Assembly (NCBI RefSeq): GCF_014196915.1
Contig: NZ_JACIEP010000007.1
Span: 186,001-250,000, forward strand
DNA length: 64,000 nt
From: Dysgonomonas hofstadii
GTDB lineage: Bacteria; Bacteroidota; Bacteroidia; Bacteroidales; Dysgonomonadaceae
Reading direction: 5' to 3'
This document shows positions 53,936 through 64,000 of this stretch, one piece after another; positions within the stretch are counted from its first letter, which is position 1; the number at the start of each line of letters is the position of its first letter. The translations under genes were made by a program, and so were the position numbers. A model generated the notes under the pieces. That model ran no database searches. It worked only from the letters and a program-made list of their open reading frames with translations, and was not told where the DNA came from.

Positions 53936-54009
53936 GCCTCTTTAGCTCAGCTGGCCAGAGCACGTGATTTGTAATCTCGGGGTCGTTGGTTCGAATCCGA
54001 CAAGAGGCT
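53936..54009 (+). tRNA. tRNA-Thr (anticodon TGT)
   Basis: A complete 74-nt cloverleaf: acceptor GCCTCTT/AAGAGGC, anticodon loop TTTGTAA with anticodon TGT, and T loop TTCGAAT. The CCA is not encoded. The anticodon stem has one T-T mismatch (CGTGA against TCTCG). A terminator follows. Confidence 0.96.
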
Positions 54010-54024
54010 CAGGTATAAGAATAA

Positions 54025-54085
54025 GAAGCCCTGAAACCTTATAAGGTCTAGTGATTTTAAGATTCAGGCTTCAATCTTTTTTTTT
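54025..54085 (+). terminator. Terminator after the first tRNA-Thr
   Basis: GAAGCCCTGAA (54025-54035) pairs with TTCAGGCTTC (54063-54072) with one bulged C, followed by a T-run. It separates the two tRNA-Thr genes, though no strong promoter is visible before the second. Confidence 0.6.
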
Positions 54086-54132
54086 CTATAAGATACCTAG
54101 TAATTAGGTGTTGCGATGAATAAAAGATTTAT

Positions 54133-54204
<72 letters not shown>

Positions 54205-54287
54205 CAAAGCTATAAACACTTGGTGCAGCAATAATGTTGATTCGATAGAATTAAATAAATATATTAACTAATAATAGAAGATTAATT

Positions 54288-55475
54288 ATGGCAAAAGAAC
54301 ATTTTAACCGGGCGAAACCGCACGTAAATATCGGTACAATCGGTCACGTTGACCATGGTAAAACTACCCTGACAGCTGCTATTACAAAAGTATTGGCTGA
54401 TGCAGGTCTTTCTGAAGCTCGTTCATTCGATTCTATCGACAACGCTCCTGAAGAAAAAGAACGTGGTATAACAATCAATACTTCACACGTAGAATACGAA
54501 ACAGCTAACCGTCACTATGCACACGTTGACTGTCCGGGTCACGCCGACTATGTGAAAAACATGGTTACTGGTGCTGCTCAGATGGACGGAGCTATCATCG
54601 TAGTTGCTGCTACTGATGGTCCGATGCCTCAAACTCGCGAACACATCCTTCTGGCACGTCAGGTAAACGTACCTAAGTTGGTTGTTTTCATGAACAAATG
54701 TGATATCGTTGAAGATGAAGAAATGTTGGAGCTTGTTGAATTGGAAATGAGAGAACTTCTTTCATTCTATGAATTCGACGGAGACAACACTCCGGTTATC
54801 CGTGGATCTGCTCTTGGAGCATTGAACGGTGTTGAGCCTTGGGTTAGCCAGGTATTGGAGCTGATGAATGCTGTTGATACATGGATTCCGCTTCCTCCAC
54901 GCGATGTTGACAAACCATTCTTGATGCCGGTTGAAGACGTGTTCTCTATCACAGGTCGTGGTACAGTGGCAACAGGTCGTATCGAAACTGGTAAAATCAA
55001 AACTGGTGAAGAAGTTCAAATTATTGGTCTTGGATCAGAAAACAAAAAATCAGTTGTTACAGGAGTAGAAATGTTCCGTAAGATACTTGATGACGGACAA
55101 GCCGGTGATAACGTAGGTCTTCTTCTCCGTGGTATCGATAAAGACGAAATCAAACGTGGTATGGTGATCACTCACCCGGGGAAAGTAACTCCTCACACTC
55201 GTTTCAAAGCTGAGGTGTATATCCTGAAAAAAGAAGAAGGTGGTCGTCACACTCCATTCCATAACAAATATCGTCCTCAGTTCTACATCCGTACATTGGA
55301 CGTAACAGGAGAAATCACACTTCCTGAAGGAACAGATATGGTTATGCCTGGTGATAACTTGACTATCACAGTTGAACTTATCTACCCGGTAGCATGTAGT
55401 GTAGGTCTTCGTTTCGCTATCCGCGAAGGTGGACGTACAGTAGGTGCAGGACAGATCACAGAAATTGTTGACTAA
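54288..55475 (+). CDS. tuf: Elongation factor Tu
   Basis: EF-Tu brings aminoacyl-tRNA to the ribosome. The 395-residue protein shows G-H-V-D-H-G-K-T at about 19-26, D-C-P-G-H-A-D-Y, and N-K-C-D, followed by domains II and III of normal length. It lies 83 bp after the tRNA-Thr and before tRNA-Trp and secE. No Shine-Dalgarno is seen. Only one tuf gene occurs in this window. Confidence 0.98.
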   Translation: MAKEHFNRAKPHVNIGTIGHVDHGKTTLTAAITKVLADAGLSEARSFDSIDNAPEEKERGITINTSHVEYETANRHYAHVDCPGHADYVKNMVTGAAQMDGAIIVVAATDGPMPQTREHILLARQVNVPKLVVFMNKCDIVEDEEMLELVELEMRELLSFYEFDGDNTPVIRGSALGALNGVEPWVSQVLELMNAVDTWIPLPPRDVDKPFLMPVEDVFSITGRGTVATGRIETGKIKTGEEVQIIGLGSENKKSVVTGVEMFRKILDDGQAGDNVGLLLRGIDKDEIKRGMVITHPGKVTPHTRFKAEVYILKKEEGGRHTPFHNKYRPQFYIRTLDVTGEITLPEGTDMVMPGDNLTITVELIYPVACSVGLRFAIREGGRTVGAGQITEIVD

Positions 55476-55493
55476 CCATCAATAAAATAATAA

Positions 55494-55521
55494 AAAGTCG
55501 GTTTGCAATATAACCGGCTTT
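55494..55521 (+). terminator. Hairpin between tuf and tRNA-Trp
   Basis: AAAGTCGGTT (55494-55503) and AACCGGCTTT (55512-55521) form a 10-bp stem with one wobble, followed by AATTTA. It is probably a weak terminator or processing site because no promoter is seen before the tRNA. Confidence 0.55.
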
Positions 55522-55526
55522 AATTT

Positions 55527-55598
55527 ACGGGCGTAGTTCAGTGGTAGAGCGTTGGTCTCCAAAACCAAATGTCGGGAGTTCGAATCTCTCCGCCCGTG
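55527..55598 (+). tRNA. tRNA-Trp (anticodon CCA)
   Basis: A complete 72-nt cloverleaf with a perfect acceptor ACGGGCG/CGCCCGT, anticodon loop CTCCAAA with anticodon CCA, and T loop TTCGAAT. It lies directly before secE, a common arrangement. Confidence 0.97.
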
Positions 55599-55623
55599 CA
55601 TTAAAAAAACTCAATAAGGAGTA

Positions 55624-55815
55624 ATGAAAAAGATAATTAACTATATTAAGGATTCTTATAACGAACTTGTACACAAGGTTTCTTGGCCTTCTCGTGCAGA
55701 ATTGACAAATAGTGCTGTTATTGTTATGATCGCTTCCATTATTATGGCATTAGTAGTATGGGGTGTCGATTCGGCGTTCGAAAACTTGATCAAGAAAGTT
55801 TTCTACGGTCTTTAA
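55624..55815 (+). CDS. secE: Protein translocase subunit SecE
   Basis: SecE clamps SecY in the translocon. The 63-residue protein is the short form with one membrane segment (about 33-51) and the conserved K-V-S-W-P-S-R-A-E-L at about 18-27. AAGGAG lies 2 nt before the start, close for a Shine-Dalgarno. It precedes nusG by 15 bp as usual. Confidence 0.96.
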   Translation: MKKIINYIKDSYNELVHKVSWPSRAELTNSAVIVMIASIIMALVVWGVDSAFENLIKKVFYGL

Positions 55816-55830
55816 TTTTTATCAAAAGCT

Positions 55831-56376
55831 ATGACTGAAATCGAAAAGAAATGGTACGTACTACGTGCCGTTAGTGGAAAAGAAAATAAAGTCAAAGAGT
55901 ATCTTGAAGCTGAGATAAAGAAAACTGACTTAGGGAAGTACATCTCTCAAGTTCTTATTCCTACAGAAAAGACTTATATTATGCGTAACGGAAAGAAAGT
56001 TCTTAAAGAAAGAGCTTACCTTCCCGGCTACATATTGATTGAGGCTGCTCTTGTAGGAGAAGTTATTCATGAACTGCGCAACATTAATTTTGTTGCCGGA
56101 TTCCTGCCAAATACTACCAATCCTCAACCATTGAGCCAGTCCGAAGTAAACCGGATATTAGGTACGATGGACGAGTTGGAAGACCAGGAGGTAGGCATGG
56201 ATGTTCAATACTTCGTAGGAGAAAACGTAAAGGTAACAAACGGACCTTTCTCGGGCTTCTCGGGTGTAATTGAAGAAGTGAACACAGAGAAAAAGAAACT
56301 GAAAGTGATGGTGAAAATATTCGGACGGAAAACTCCGCTCGAATTGAACTACATGCAAGTCGAAAAAGAGCAGTAA
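55831..56376 (+). CDS. nusG: Transcription termination/antitermination factor NusG
   Basis: NusG binds RNA polymerase and links it to Rho or to the ribosome. The 181-residue protein has the NGN domain (K-W-Y-V-L-R-A-V-S-G-K-E at about 7-18) and a C-terminal KOW domain (F-V-G-E-N-V-K-V-T-N-G-P-F-S-G-F). The 66-bp gap to rplK has no clear terminator. Confidence 0.97.
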   Translation: MTEIEKKWYVLRAVSGKENKVKEYLEAEIKKTDLGKYISQVLIPTEKTYIMRNGKKVLKERAYLPGYILIEAALVGEVIHELRNINFVAGFLPNTTNPQPLSQSEVNRILGTMDELEDQEVGMDVQYFVGENVKVTNGPFSGFSGVIEEVNTEKKKLKVMVKIFGRKTPLELNYMQVEKEQ

Positions 56377-56442
56377 GATTGGTTACGCAGTCCCAATGTT
56401 CAAATCTTAAGTTTTAAAATAAAACTAAAATCAGAAACAAAA

Positions 56443-56886
56443 ATGGCTAAAGAAATTGCTGGACAATTAAAATTACAGATTAAAGGCGGTGCAGCAAATC
56501 CATCTCCTCCCGTTGGGCCTGCTTTAGGTTCTAAAGGGATCAATATTATGGATTTCTGTAAGCAATTTAATGCCAGAACTCAAGACAAGGCAGGGAAAGT
56601 ATTACCTGTTGTAATTACTTACTATGCCGATAAGTCATTTGATTTCGTTGTAAAACAACCACCTGTAGCTATTCAATTACTTGAAGCAGCCAAACAAAAA
56701 AGTGGATCGGCCGAACCTAACCGTAAGAAAGTAGCAGAGATTACCTGGGATCAGGTGAAAGCTATTGCTGAAGACAAAATGGTAGACCTGAACTGTTTTA
56801 CAATCGAGTCAGCCATGAGAATGGTTGCTGGTACAGCAAGAAGTATGGGTATTACCGTAAAAGGGGCTTTCCCTGAAAATAATTAA
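56443..56886 (+). CDS. rplK: 50S ribosomal protein L11
   Basis: L11 forms the base of the GTPase-associated centre and is the thiostrepton site. The 147-residue protein has the proline-rich [13 protein letters not shown] at about 20-32 and the C-terminal R-S-M-G-I-T-V-K-G. It precedes rplA by 17 bp. Confidence 0.98.
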   Translation: MAKEIAGQLKLQIKGGAANPSPPVGPALGSKGINIMDFCKQFNARTQDKAGKVLPVVITYYADKSFDFVVKQPPVAIQLLEAAKQKSGSAEPNRKKVAEITWDQVKAIAEDKMVDLNCFTIESAMRMVAGTARSMGITVKGAFPENN

Positions 56887-56903
56887 TTAAAACTTCAATT
56901 GAA

Positions 56904-57599
56904 ATGGGTAAACTTACAAAAAATCAAAAGTTAGCTTTCAGCAAAATTGAAGCAGGGAAACTTTACACATTAAGCGAAGCTTCGGCTCTCGTAAAAGAGA
57001 TTACAACAAGCAAATTCGACGCATCTGTCGATTTGGATGTTCGCCTAGGTGTAGACCCACGTAAAGCTAACCAGATGGTGAGGGGTGTAGTATCCCTTCC
57101 TCATGGAACAGGAAAACAGGTAAGAGTTTTGGTATTGTGTTCGCCGGATGCAGAAGCTGCTGCTAAAGAAGCCGGAGCTGACTATGTAGGTCTGGATGAA
57201 TATATTGAAAAAATAAAAGGTGGCTGGACTGATATTGATGTGATCATCACTCAACCTGCCATCATGGGTAAAATAGGAGCTTTGGGACGTGTTTTAGGGC
57301 CTCGTGGTCTAATGCCGAATCCTAAGAGCGGAACAGTGACTATGGATGTTGCGAAAGCTGTAACAGAGGTTAAGGCCGGTAAGATCGACTTTAAGGTAGA
57401 CAAAGCAGGTATCATACACGCTTCTGTCGGTAAAGTATCTTTCACTCCTGATCAGATTAAAGATAATGCGAGAGAATTTATAGCTACGCTTATCAAACTG
57501 AAACCAACTGCGGCTAAAGGAACATATGTGAAAAGTGTTTGTCTTTCAAGTACTATGAGTCCGGGTATTAAAATCGACCCTAAATCAGTAGAAAATTAA
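56904..57599 (+). CDS. rplA: 50S ribosomal protein L1
   Basis: L1 forms the mobile stalk at the E site and, in Escherichia coli, represses the rplKA mRNA. The 231-residue protein contains [15 protein letters not shown] and [13 protein letters not shown]. It is followed by rplJ after 22 bp. Confidence 0.98.
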   Translation: MGKLTKNQKLAFSKIEAGKLYTLSEASALVKEITTSKFDASVDLDVRLGVDPRKANQMVRGVVSLPHGTGKQVRVLVLCSPDAEAAAKEAGADYVGLDEYIEKIKGGWTDIDVIITQPAIMGKIGALGRVLGPRGLMPNPKSGTVTMDVAKAVTEVKAGKIDFKVDKAGIIHASVGKVSFTPDQIKDNAREFIATLIKLKPTAAKGTYVKSVCLSSTMSPGIKIDPKSVEN

Positions 57600-57621
57600 T
57601 CGAAAAATTGACTGAAACATT

Positions 57622-58134
57622 ATGAGAAAGGAAGATAAAAGCACTATCATAGACACTATAGCTTCAACAATTAAAGGCTACAGTAATTTCTATCTTACAA
57701 ACATTGAGACTCTTAATTCAGCTAAAACCAGCGAATTGAGAAGAGAATGTGCTAAGCAGGAAATCAAGCTGATGGTTGTTAAAAATACTTTGCTGAAAAA
57801 AGCATTGGAGTCACTTGACGGGGATTTCTCTGAGCTGGACGCTGCTCTTAAAGGAAATACAGCAATCATGTTCTCCAATACAGCTAATGCACCTGCAAAG
57901 TTGATAGCTAAGTATAAAAAAGAAGGTATACCTGCATTGAAAGCTGCTTATGTACAAGAAAGCTTCTACGTAGGTGCTGAGAACCTGACAGCGCTTGAAA
58001 ACATCAAAAGCCGTGACGAACTTATCGGCGATGTTATCATGTTGCTTCAATCTCCGGCCAAGAATGTTATCTCTGCCCTTCAATCGGGAGGAAATACTAT
58101 TCACGGCGTGTTAGAAACATTATCTAAAAGATAA
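57622..58134 (+). CDS. rplJ: 50S ribosomal protein L10
   Basis: L10 anchors the L7/L12 dimers on the ribosome. The 170-residue protein has the N-terminal rRNA-binding domain (V-V-K-N-T-L-L-K-K-A) and the C-terminal helix that carries L7/L12. It is followed by rplL after 46 bp. Confidence 0.97.
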   Translation: MRKEDKSTIIDTIASTIKGYSNFYLTNIETLNSAKTSELRRECAKQEIKLMVVKNTLLKKALESLDGDFSELDAALKGNTAIMFSNTANAPAKLIAKYKKEGIPALKAAYVQESFYVGAENLTALENIKSRDELIGDVIMLLQSPAKNVISALQSGGNTIHGVLETLSKR

Positions 58135-58180
58135 TACAATTTAAACAAAAAGAATAATAACAATTTTAATTTATACAAAA

Positions 58181-58555
58181 ATGGCAGATATCAAAGCTAT
58201 TGCAGAACAACTAGTAAATTTGACAGTAAAAGAAGTAAGCGAGTTAGCTGAAGTTCTAAAAACTGAATACGGAATCGAACCAGCTGCTGCTGCTGTTGCA
58301 GTTGCTGCGGGACCAGCTGCTGCTGCTGAGGCAGTAGAGGAAAAAACATCATTCGATGTAATCCTTAAATCTGCTGGTGCAAACAAATTGCAGGTTGTTA
58401 AAGCTGTAAAAGAACTTACAGGACTTGGTTTGAAAGAGGCTAAAGACGTAGTGGACGCTGCTCCTAGCGAACTGAAAAAAGGAGTAACTAAAGACGAAGC
58501 TGACGCATTGAAAAAACAACTAGAAGAGACTGGAGCCGAAGTTGAACTTAAGTAA
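58181..58555 (+). CDS. rplL: 50S ribosomal protein L7/L12
   Basis: L7/L12 forms the flexible stalk that recruits translation factors. The 124-residue protein has an N-terminal dimer domain, an Ala-rich hinge (about 36-52) and the C-terminal factor-binding domain with E-K-T-S-F-D-V-I-L and [12 protein letters not shown]. An attenuator-like hairpin follows before rpoB. Confidence 0.98.
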   Translation: MADIKAIAEQLVNLTVKEVSELAEVLKTEYGIEPAAAAVAVAAGPAAAAEAVEEKTSFDVILKSAGANKLQVVKAVKELTGLGLKEAKDVVDAAPSELKKGVTKDEADALKKQLEETGAEVELK

Positions 58556-58579
58556 GATAGCCCTGTAAAAAGGATATTT

Positions 58580-58618
58580 GGTTAGGAACCTTTATAAAAA
58601 AAGGTTCTTAACCTTTTT
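58580..58618 (+). terminator. Attenuator-like hairpin between rplL and rpoB
   Basis: GGTTAGGAACCTTT (58580-58593) pairs with AAAGGTTCTTAACC (58600-58613) over 14 positions with one G-T wobble, followed by TTTTT. In Escherichia coli a partial terminator also lies between rplL and rpoB and lowers RNA polymerase output relative to ribosomal proteins. Confidence 0.8.
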
Positions 58619-58657
58619 GCGTCAAAAGTAATAAGTTCAAATCAAATTGGTTAATCC

Positions 58658-61600
58658 ATGTCTGCAACAACAAATACAAATCAAAGAATCAATTTTGCTT
58701 CAATAAAAAATCCACTTCCTTATCCGGATTTTCTTGAAGTTCAATTAAAGTCGTTCCGCGACTTTCTACAACTTGATACTCCTCCCGAAAAGAGGAAAAA
58801 CGAAGGGTTGTATAAAGTTTTTGCCGAAAACTTTCCTATAGCTGATACACGAAACAACTTTGTATTAGAGTTTCTGGACTATTTTATCGATCCCCCACGT
58901 TACACCATCGAAGAGTGTATCGAAAGAGGATTGACCTATAGCGTTCCTTTGAAAGCTAAGCTAAAACTCTATTGCACCGACCCTGATCATGAAGATTTTG
59001 ATACAGTTATCCAGGACGTATACCTGGGACTGATTCCATATATGACAGACAAAGGTACCTTTGTCATCAATGGAGCAGAACGTGTGGTTGTGTCCCAATT
59101 GCACCGTTCACCGGGTGTATTCTTCGGACAGACAATGCATGCCAATGGTACAAAACTGTACTCGGCGCGTATTATTCCGTTCAAAGGATCGTGGATCGAA
59201 TTTGCGACAGACATCAACAATGTCATGTATGCATATATCGACCGTAAGAAAAAATTGCCGGTAACAACTCTGCTTCGCGCTATCGGATTCGAGAGCGACC
59301 GTGATATCCTCGAAATATTCGACCTGGCCGAAGAGGTAAAGGTCTCTAAAGCAAATATCAAAAAAGTCTTAGGACGTAAGCTGGCTGCCAGAATACTACG
59401 CACATGGATGGAAGACTTCGTGGATGAAGATACCGGAGAGGTAACATCAATCGAGCGTAATGAAGTAATCCTTGAACGTGAAACTATTCTGGAAAAGGAT
59501 CACCTTGATCTTATAGTAGATTCGGGTGTATCTTCAATCCTGCTTCACAAAGAGACTCATCAGTTATCAGACTATGCGATTATTTACAATACATTGCAGA
59601 AAGACCCAAGTAACTCTGAAATTGATGCGGTTCGGCATATCTATCGTCAGTTGCGGAGCGCAGAGCCTGCGGACGATACCAGTGCACGCGAGGTAATCAA
59701 TAACCTGTTCTTCTCAGAAAAACGTTACGATCTGGGAGAAGTTGGGCGTTACAGACTGAATAAGAAATTAGGTCTGAACACTGATACTGAAATACGTGTA
59801 TTGACAAAAGAAGATATCATAGAGATCATAAAATACCTTATAGAGTTGATCAACTCGAAAGCTATTGTTGATGATATCGACCACTTGAGCAACCGTCGTG
59901 TTCGTACAGTCGGAGAACAGCTGTTCAACCAATTTGGAGTTGGTCTTAACCGTATGGCACGTATTATCCGCGAAAGAATGAATGTTCGCGACAATGAGGT
60001 ATTTACACCGATCGACCTGATCAATGCGAAAACGATCTCATCTGTTGTTAATACATTCTTCGGAACGAATGCTTTGTCTCAGTTTATGGATCAGACGAAT
60101 CCGCTGGCTGAGATTACTCATAAACGCCGTATGTCAGCCCTCGGGCCTGGTGGACTTTCCCGTGAAAGAGCCGGATTCGAAGTGCGTGACGTTCACTATA
60201 CTCACTATGGACGTCTTTGTCCGATAGAAACACCGGAAGGACCAAATATCGGTTTGATCTCCTCCCTTTGCGTATATGCTAAAATTAATGATTTAGGGTT
60301 TATCGAGACTCCTTACCGTAAGGTAGCTGACAAAAAGGTTGACCTATCGGAAAACGGAATCGTTTATCTTGCGGCAGAGGAAGAAGAAGACAGGCTTATT
60401 GCACAGGGAAATGCTCCGTTGAATGACGATGGAACATTTATCCGTACTCGCGTGAAAGCTCGTCAGGATGCTGATTATCCGGTAGTAGGACCAGAAGAAA
60501 TCGAACTAATGGACGTGTCGCCTACTCAGATTGCTTCTATCGCTGCTTCATTGATTCCGTTCCTTGAGCATGACGACGCCAACCGTGCCCTGATGGGATC
60601 GAATATGATGCGTCAGGCAGTTCCGTTGATGCGTACCGAGGCTCCTATTATAGGAACAGGTATCGAAGGTCAGCTGATCCGCGACTCTCGTACACAGATT
60701 GTTGCCGAAGGAGCCGGAGAGGTGGTATATGTGGATGCCGATACTATTAAGATTAAATATGACCGTACTGCTGACGAAGACTTTGTTGCCTTCGACGATG
60801 CAGTGAAAACATATTCAATTCCGAAATTCAGGAAAACCAACCAGAATACAACAATTGACCTGCGGCCTATTTGCCATAAAGGAGACAGGGTTGTTTTGGA
60901 TCAGATCCTGACAGAAGGTTATTCGACTGAAAAAGGAGAACTTGCTATTGGTAAGAATCTGAAAGTGGCTTTCATGCCTTGGAAAGGATACAACTTTGAG
61001 GATGCGATCGTATTGAACGAACGTATCGTCCGCGAAGATATATTCACATCTGTACATGTGGAAGAGTTCGCCCTCGAAGTGCGTGATACAAAACGTGGTG
61101 TAGAAGAATTGACTTCCGATATACCGAACGTTAGTGAAGATGCCACAAAAGACCTGGATGAAAGAGGTATCATCCGTATCGGAGCACGTGTTAATCCGGG
61201 AGATATACTGATAGGTAAGATCACACCGAAAGGTGAATCGGACCCTTCTCCGGAAGAAAAACTGCTTCGTGCTATCTTCGGTGATAAAGCCGGTGATGTG
61301 AAAGATGCATCTTTAAAAGCTTCACCTTCATTGAAAGGAGTAGTTATAGGAACAAACCTGTTCTCAAAAGCTGCCAAAAAAGGAAAAACAAAACTTTCTA
61401 GCAAAGCGTTGCTTCCTAAGCTTGATGAAGAGTATGAAGAAAAGATGGCTAAGCTAAAATCGGTGTTGGTTGATAAAATACTGGTACTGGCAGATGGCAA
61501 GACATCTCAGGGTGTTAAGGATTATCTGAATGTGGATATTATTGCCAAGGGCTCTAAATTTACGAAGAGTGCACTTGACAGTATCGATTACGAAACTATA

Positions 61601-62473
61601 CAGGTTAGTAACTGGACTTCAGACGAACATAAGAATGGCCTGATACGTGATGTTATCGTAAATTATCTGCGTAAATATAAAGAACTGGATGCAGAACTGA
61701 AACGTAAACGTTTCGACCTGACTATCGGTGATGAGCTTCCTTCAGGTATCGTACAGATTGCCAAAGTTTATGTGGCCAAGAAACGTAAGATACAGGTAGG
61801 TGATAAAATGGCCGGACGTCACGGTAACAAAGGTATTGTTTCACGTATTGTGCGTCAGGAAGATATGCCGTTCTTGCCGGACGGAACCCCTGTAGATATC
61901 GTATTGAATCCACTGGGTGTGCCTTCTCGTATGAACCTTGGACAGATTTTCGAAACTGTACTTGGTTGGGCAGGTAAAGAACTTGGTGTGAAATTTGCTA
62001 CTCCTATCTTTGACGGGGCAAGCCTTGATGATCTGAACGAATGGACAGATAAAGCAGGAGTGCCACGTTATGGTAAAGTTCGTCTTTTTGATGGAGGTAC
62101 AGGAGACCGTTTCGACCAGCATGCTACAGTAGGTATTATATATATGCTGAAACTGGGACACATGGTTGAAGACAAGATGCACGCACGTTCAATCGGTCCT
62201 TATTCACTTATTACGCAACAGCCTCTTGGAGGTAAGGCGCAGTTCGGAGGACAACGTTTTGGAGAGATGGAGGTTTGGGCACTCGAAGCATTCGGTGCGG
62301 CTCATATACTGAGAGAAATCCTGACCATCAAATCGGACGACGTTGTTGGACGTTCCAAAGCTTATGAAGCAATCGTTAAAGGTGAACCAATGCCACAACC
62401 GGGTATTCCAGAATCATTGAACGTATTACTTCACGAAATGCGTGGTCTGGGACTAAGCGTATCTCTCGATTAA
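58658..62473 (+). CDS. rpoB: RNA polymerase subunit beta
   Basis: The beta subunit forms one half of the catalytic cleft. The 1271-residue protein has the rifampicin-binding region at about 465-515 with [11 protein letters not shown] and [14 protein letters not shown]. The resistance-prone Asp, His and Ser are wild-type there. The later [10 protein letters not shown] active-site motif and the C-terminal [10 protein letters not shown] are present. A lineage-specific region with K-A-A-K-K-G-K-T-K lies around 905-940. rpoC follows after 112 bp with a repeat in the gap. Confidence 0.98.
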   Translation: MSATTNTNQRINFASIKNPLPYPDFLEVQLKSFRDFLQLDTPPEKRKNEGLYKVFAENFPIADTRNNFVLEFLDYFIDPPRYTIEECIERGLTYSVPLKAKLKLYCTDPDHEDFDTVIQDVYLGLIPYMTDKGTFVINGAERVVVSQLHRSPGVFFGQTMHANGTKLYSARIIPFKGSWIEFATDINNVMYAYIDRKKKLPVTTLLRAIGFESDRDILEIFDLAEEVKVSKANIKKVLGRKLAARILRTWMEDFVDEDTGEVTSIERNEVILERETILEKDHLDLIVDSGVSSILLHKETHQLSDYAIIYNTLQKDPSNSEIDAVRHIYRQLRSAEPADDTSAREVINNLFFSEKRYDLGEVGRYRLNKKLGLNTDTEIRVLTKEDIIEIIKYLIELINSKAIVDDIDHLSNRRVRTVGEQLFNQFGVGLNRMARIIRERMNVRDNEVFTPIDLINAKTISSVVNTFFGTNALSQFMDQTNPLAEITHKRRMSALGPGGLSRERAGFEVRDVHYTHYGRLCPIETPEGPNIGLISSLCVYAKINDLGFIETPYRKVADKKVDLSENGIVYLAAEEEEDRLIAQGNAPLNDDGTFIRTRVKARQDADYPVVGPEEIELMDVSPTQIASIAASLIPFLEHDDANRALMGSNMMRQAVPLMRTEAPIIGTGIEGQLIRDSRTQIVAEGAGEVVYVDADTIKIKYDRTADEDFVAFDDAVKTYSIPKFRKTNQNTTIDLRPICHKGDRVVLDQILTEGYSTEKGELAIGKNLKVAFMPWKGYNFEDAIVLNERIVREDIFTSVHVEEFALEVRDTKRGVEELTSDIPNVSEDATKDLDERGIIRIGARVNPGDILIGKITPKGESDPSPEEKLLRAIFGDKAGDVKDASLKASPSLKGVVIGTNLFSKAAKKGKTKLSSKALLPKLDEEYEEKMAKLKSVLVDKILVLADGKTSQGVKDYLNVDIIAKGSKFTKSALDSIDYETIQVSNWTSDEHKNGLIRDVIVNYLRKYKELDAELKRKRFDLTIGDELPSGIVQIAKVYVAKKRKIQVGDKMAGRHGNKGIVSRIVRQEDMPFLPDGTPVDIVLNPLGVPSRMNLGQIFETVLGWAGKELGVKFATPIFDGASLDDLNEWTDKAGVPRYGKVRLFDGGTGDRFDQHATVGIIYMLKLGHMVEDKMHARSIGPYSLITQQPLGGKAQFGGQRFGEMEVWALEAFGAAHILREILTIKSDDVVGRSKAYEAIVKGEPMPQPGIPESLNVLLHEMRGLGLSVSLD

Positions 62474-62484
62474 AAAACAATAAA

Positions 62485-62548
62485 GGCCTCCCCAACCCCT
62501 CCAAAGGAGGGGCTTAGACTCCTCCCCTTGGGGAGGTTGGGAGGGGCC
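62485..62548. repeat. GC-rich palindromic element between rpoB and rpoC
   Basis: Two perfect inner hairpins stand side by side: CCCCTCC-AAA-GGAGGGG (62496-62512) and CCTCCCC-TT-GGGGAGG (62521-62536). Outer GGCCTCCCCAACC and GGTTGGGAGGGGCC arms are nearly complementary, so the whole can fold as a three-way structure. Its G/C content is far above the neighbours. It looks like an inserted dispersed repeat. Confidence 0.8.
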
Positions 62549-62585
62549 GCTATTATAAATAACTCTTTATACACAATATAAGTAT

Positions 62586-64000
62586 ATGGCTTTTAGAAAA
62601 GAAAATAAAGTAAAGAGTAGCTTTTCAAAAATAACCGTTAGTCTTGCATCCCCTGAAGAAATTCTGGAAGCATCGAGCGGTGAAGTTTTGAAACCCGAAA
62701 CAATCAACTATCGTACTTACAAACCAGAACGTGACGGACTTTTTTGCGAACGTATATTCGGCCCTGTAAAGGATTATGAATGTCATTGCGGTAAATACAA
62801 AAGAATCCGTTATAAAGGTATTGTCTGCGACCGTTGCGGGGTAGAAGTAACAGAAAAGAAAGTTCGCCGCGAACGTACAGGACATATTCATCTTGTGGTT
62901 CCGGTAGCTCATATCTGGTATTTCCGTTCTCTTCCTAATAAAATGGGTTATCTATTAGGAATTCCTACAAAGAAGCTTGATTCGATCATTTACTACGAAC
63001 GTTATGTGGTAATTCAATCGGGTATTGCAATAGAAGAGGGAATCGCAGAAAAAGATCTTCTTACAGAAGAAGAATATCTGAATATCCTTGATAAGCTTCC
63101 TAAAGAAAATCAGTTATTAGATGACAGCGATCCGAACAAGTTCATCGCTAAAATGGGAGCTGAAGCTGTTTACGATTTGTTGTCACGTATCAATCTTGAC
63201 TCACTGGCGAATACACTTCGCCATAAGGCAAGTACCGATACTTCACAACAACGTAAGAATGAAGCTTTGAAACAACTTCAGGTTGTGGAAGCGTTCCGCG
63301 GATCGAAAGGTAAGAATAAACCGGAATGGATGATCGTTAAGATCGTTCCTGTGATTCCACCAGAACTTCGTCCGCTTGTTCCACTTGATGGAGGACGTTT
63401 TGCAACTTCGGACTTGAATGACTTATACCGTCGTGTAATTATACGTAACAACCGTCTGAAAAGACTTATCGATATCAAAGCTCCGGAAGTAATCCTACGT
63501 AACGAAAAACGTATGCTTCAGGAAGCTGTGGATTCATTGTTTGACAACTCGCGTAAATCAAGTGCAGTTAAAACTGATGCCAACCGTCCGTTGAAATCCC
63601 TTTCCGATAGTTTGAAAGGTAAGCAGGGGCGTTTCCGTCAGAACTTGCTGGGTAAACGTGTAGACTATTCGGCTCGTTCGGTAATCGTCGTTGGCCCTGA
63701 ATTGAAGATGCACGAATGTGGTATTCCTCAGGATATGGCTGCCGAGCTCTACAAGCCGTTTATCATCCGTAAGTTGATCGAGCGTGGAATCGTTAAGACA
63801 GTAAAATCAGCAAAGAAAATAGTAGACCGTAAAGAGCCTGTTGTATGGGATATCCTTGAACATGTAATGAAAGGACACCCTGTGTTGCTCAACCGTGCCC
63901 CTACTCTTCACCGTTTGGGTATTCAGGCATTCCAGCCGAAGATGATCGGTGGTAAAGCTATTCAGTTGCACCCGTTATCATGTACGGCGTTCAATGCCGA
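62586..64000 (+). CDS. rpoC: RNA polymerase subunit beta', 5' part
   Basis: The frame from the ATG at 62586 ([10 protein letters not shown]) stays open to the window edge, giving 471 codons of about 1420 expected. It holds the N-terminal zinc ligands C-H-C-G and C-D-R-C-G, the rudder and bridge approaches, and [15 protein letters not shown]. The window ends at F-N-A, one codon before the catalytic Asp triad N-A-D-F-D-G-D. No Shine-Dalgarno precedes the start. Confidence 0.97.
   Translation, partial: MAFRKENKVKSSFSKITVSLASPEEILEASSGEVLKPETINYRTYKPERDGLFCERIFGPVKDYECHCGKYKRIRYKGIVCDRCGVEVTEKKVRRERTGHIHLVVPVAHIWYFRSLPNKMGYLLGIPTKKLDSIIYYERYVVIQSGIAIEEGIAEKDLLTEEEYLNILDKLPKENQLLDDSDPNKFIAKMGAEAVYDLLSRINLDSLANTLRHKASTDTSQQRKNEALKQLQVVEAFRGSKGKNKPEWMIVKIVPVIPPELRPLVPLDGGRFATSDLNDLYRRVIIRNNRLKRLIDIKAPEVILRNEKRMLQEAVDSLFDNSRKSSAVKTDANRPLKSLSDSLKGKQGRFRQNLLGKRVDYSARSVIVVGPELKMHECGIPQDMAAELYKPFIIRKLIERGIVKTVKSAKKIVDRKEPVVWDILEHVMKGHPVLLNRAPTLHRLGIQAFQPKMIGGKAIQLHPLSCTAFNA

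Noticed and set aside
54010-54132. Missing tRNA gene between the two tRNA-Thr genes
   Set aside because: The interval folds only as a terminator; no cloverleaf with a T loop is present.

Overview
The window is chromosomal DNA of a Bacteroidota bacterium, most likely of the order Bacteroidales; gene order and protein style recall Dysgonomonas or Parabacteroides relatives, but the genus is an inference. Supporting signs are the str/S10/spc/alpha ribosomal gene supercluster and the rplKAJL-rpoBC cluster in one neighbourhood, promoters of the Bacteroidota type (TTTG or TTG, about 18-20 bp, TAnnTTTG), scarce Shine-Dalgarno sequences, an N-succinylornithine/acetylornithine deacetylase-like gene, a SusC-like beta-barrel protein, and several families of dispersed palindromic repeats. 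DNA is moderately AT-rich and coding density is high.

Layout. 1-1450: AT-rich upstream DNA with palindromes and one secreted DUF3868/OmpA-like protein gene. 1574-20119: one head-to-tail translation supercluster on the plus strand, from rpsL through rpsG, fusA, the S10, spc and alpha operon genes (including secY, map, infA, rpmJ, rpoA) to rplQ and a strong terminator. 20391-50848: mixed housekeeping and envelope genes: pbpC; a membrane flippase-like protein, secreted esterase and LuxR-type regulator; comEA-like HhH protein; trxB; lolA; kup; a minus-strand run of a subtilisin-like protease, xseA, xseB, ispD and argE-like deacetylase; a nitrilase-like hydrolase; a large outer-membrane beta-barrel protein; ftsK; a small membrane protein; an HTH protein carrying repeat DNA inside its frame; a transglutaminase-like protein followed by a SecD-like lipoprotein; and the pair prfB (with its programmed +1 frameshift) and an S9 peptidase. 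51501-53747: elaA, rpsU, a XerC/D-type recombinase and the hibernation factor hpf. 53936-64000: two tRNA-Thr genes, tuf, tRNA-Trp, secE, nusG, rplKAJL, rpoB and the 5' part of rpoC, which runs off the window.

How the genes work together. About half of the window builds and runs the gene-expression machine: ribosomal proteins of both subunits, EF-G, EF-Tu, IF-1, RF2, methionine aminopeptidase, the SecY and SecE translocon subunits, NusG and the RNA polymerase subunits alpha, beta and beta'. The middle part serves the cell envelope (peptidoglycan synthesis, lipoprotein sorting, outer-membrane barrels, secreted hydrolases), chromosome segregation (FtsK and a Xer recombinase) and redox, potassium and isoprenoid metabolism.

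I found no CRISPR array, complete insertion sequence, prophage or recognisable defence system. The most unusual observations are: a soluble SecD periplasmic-domain homologue apparently anchored as a lipoprotein beside a transglutaminase-like protein; a probable small transcript (promoter plus orphan terminator) between prfB and elaA that overlaps a small frame split at an A6 run; palindromic repeat elements placed inside core operons (rpsN-rpsH and rpoB-rpoC) and inside a reading frame; and a strong palindrome overlapping the promoter of the tRNA-Thr/tuf unit.
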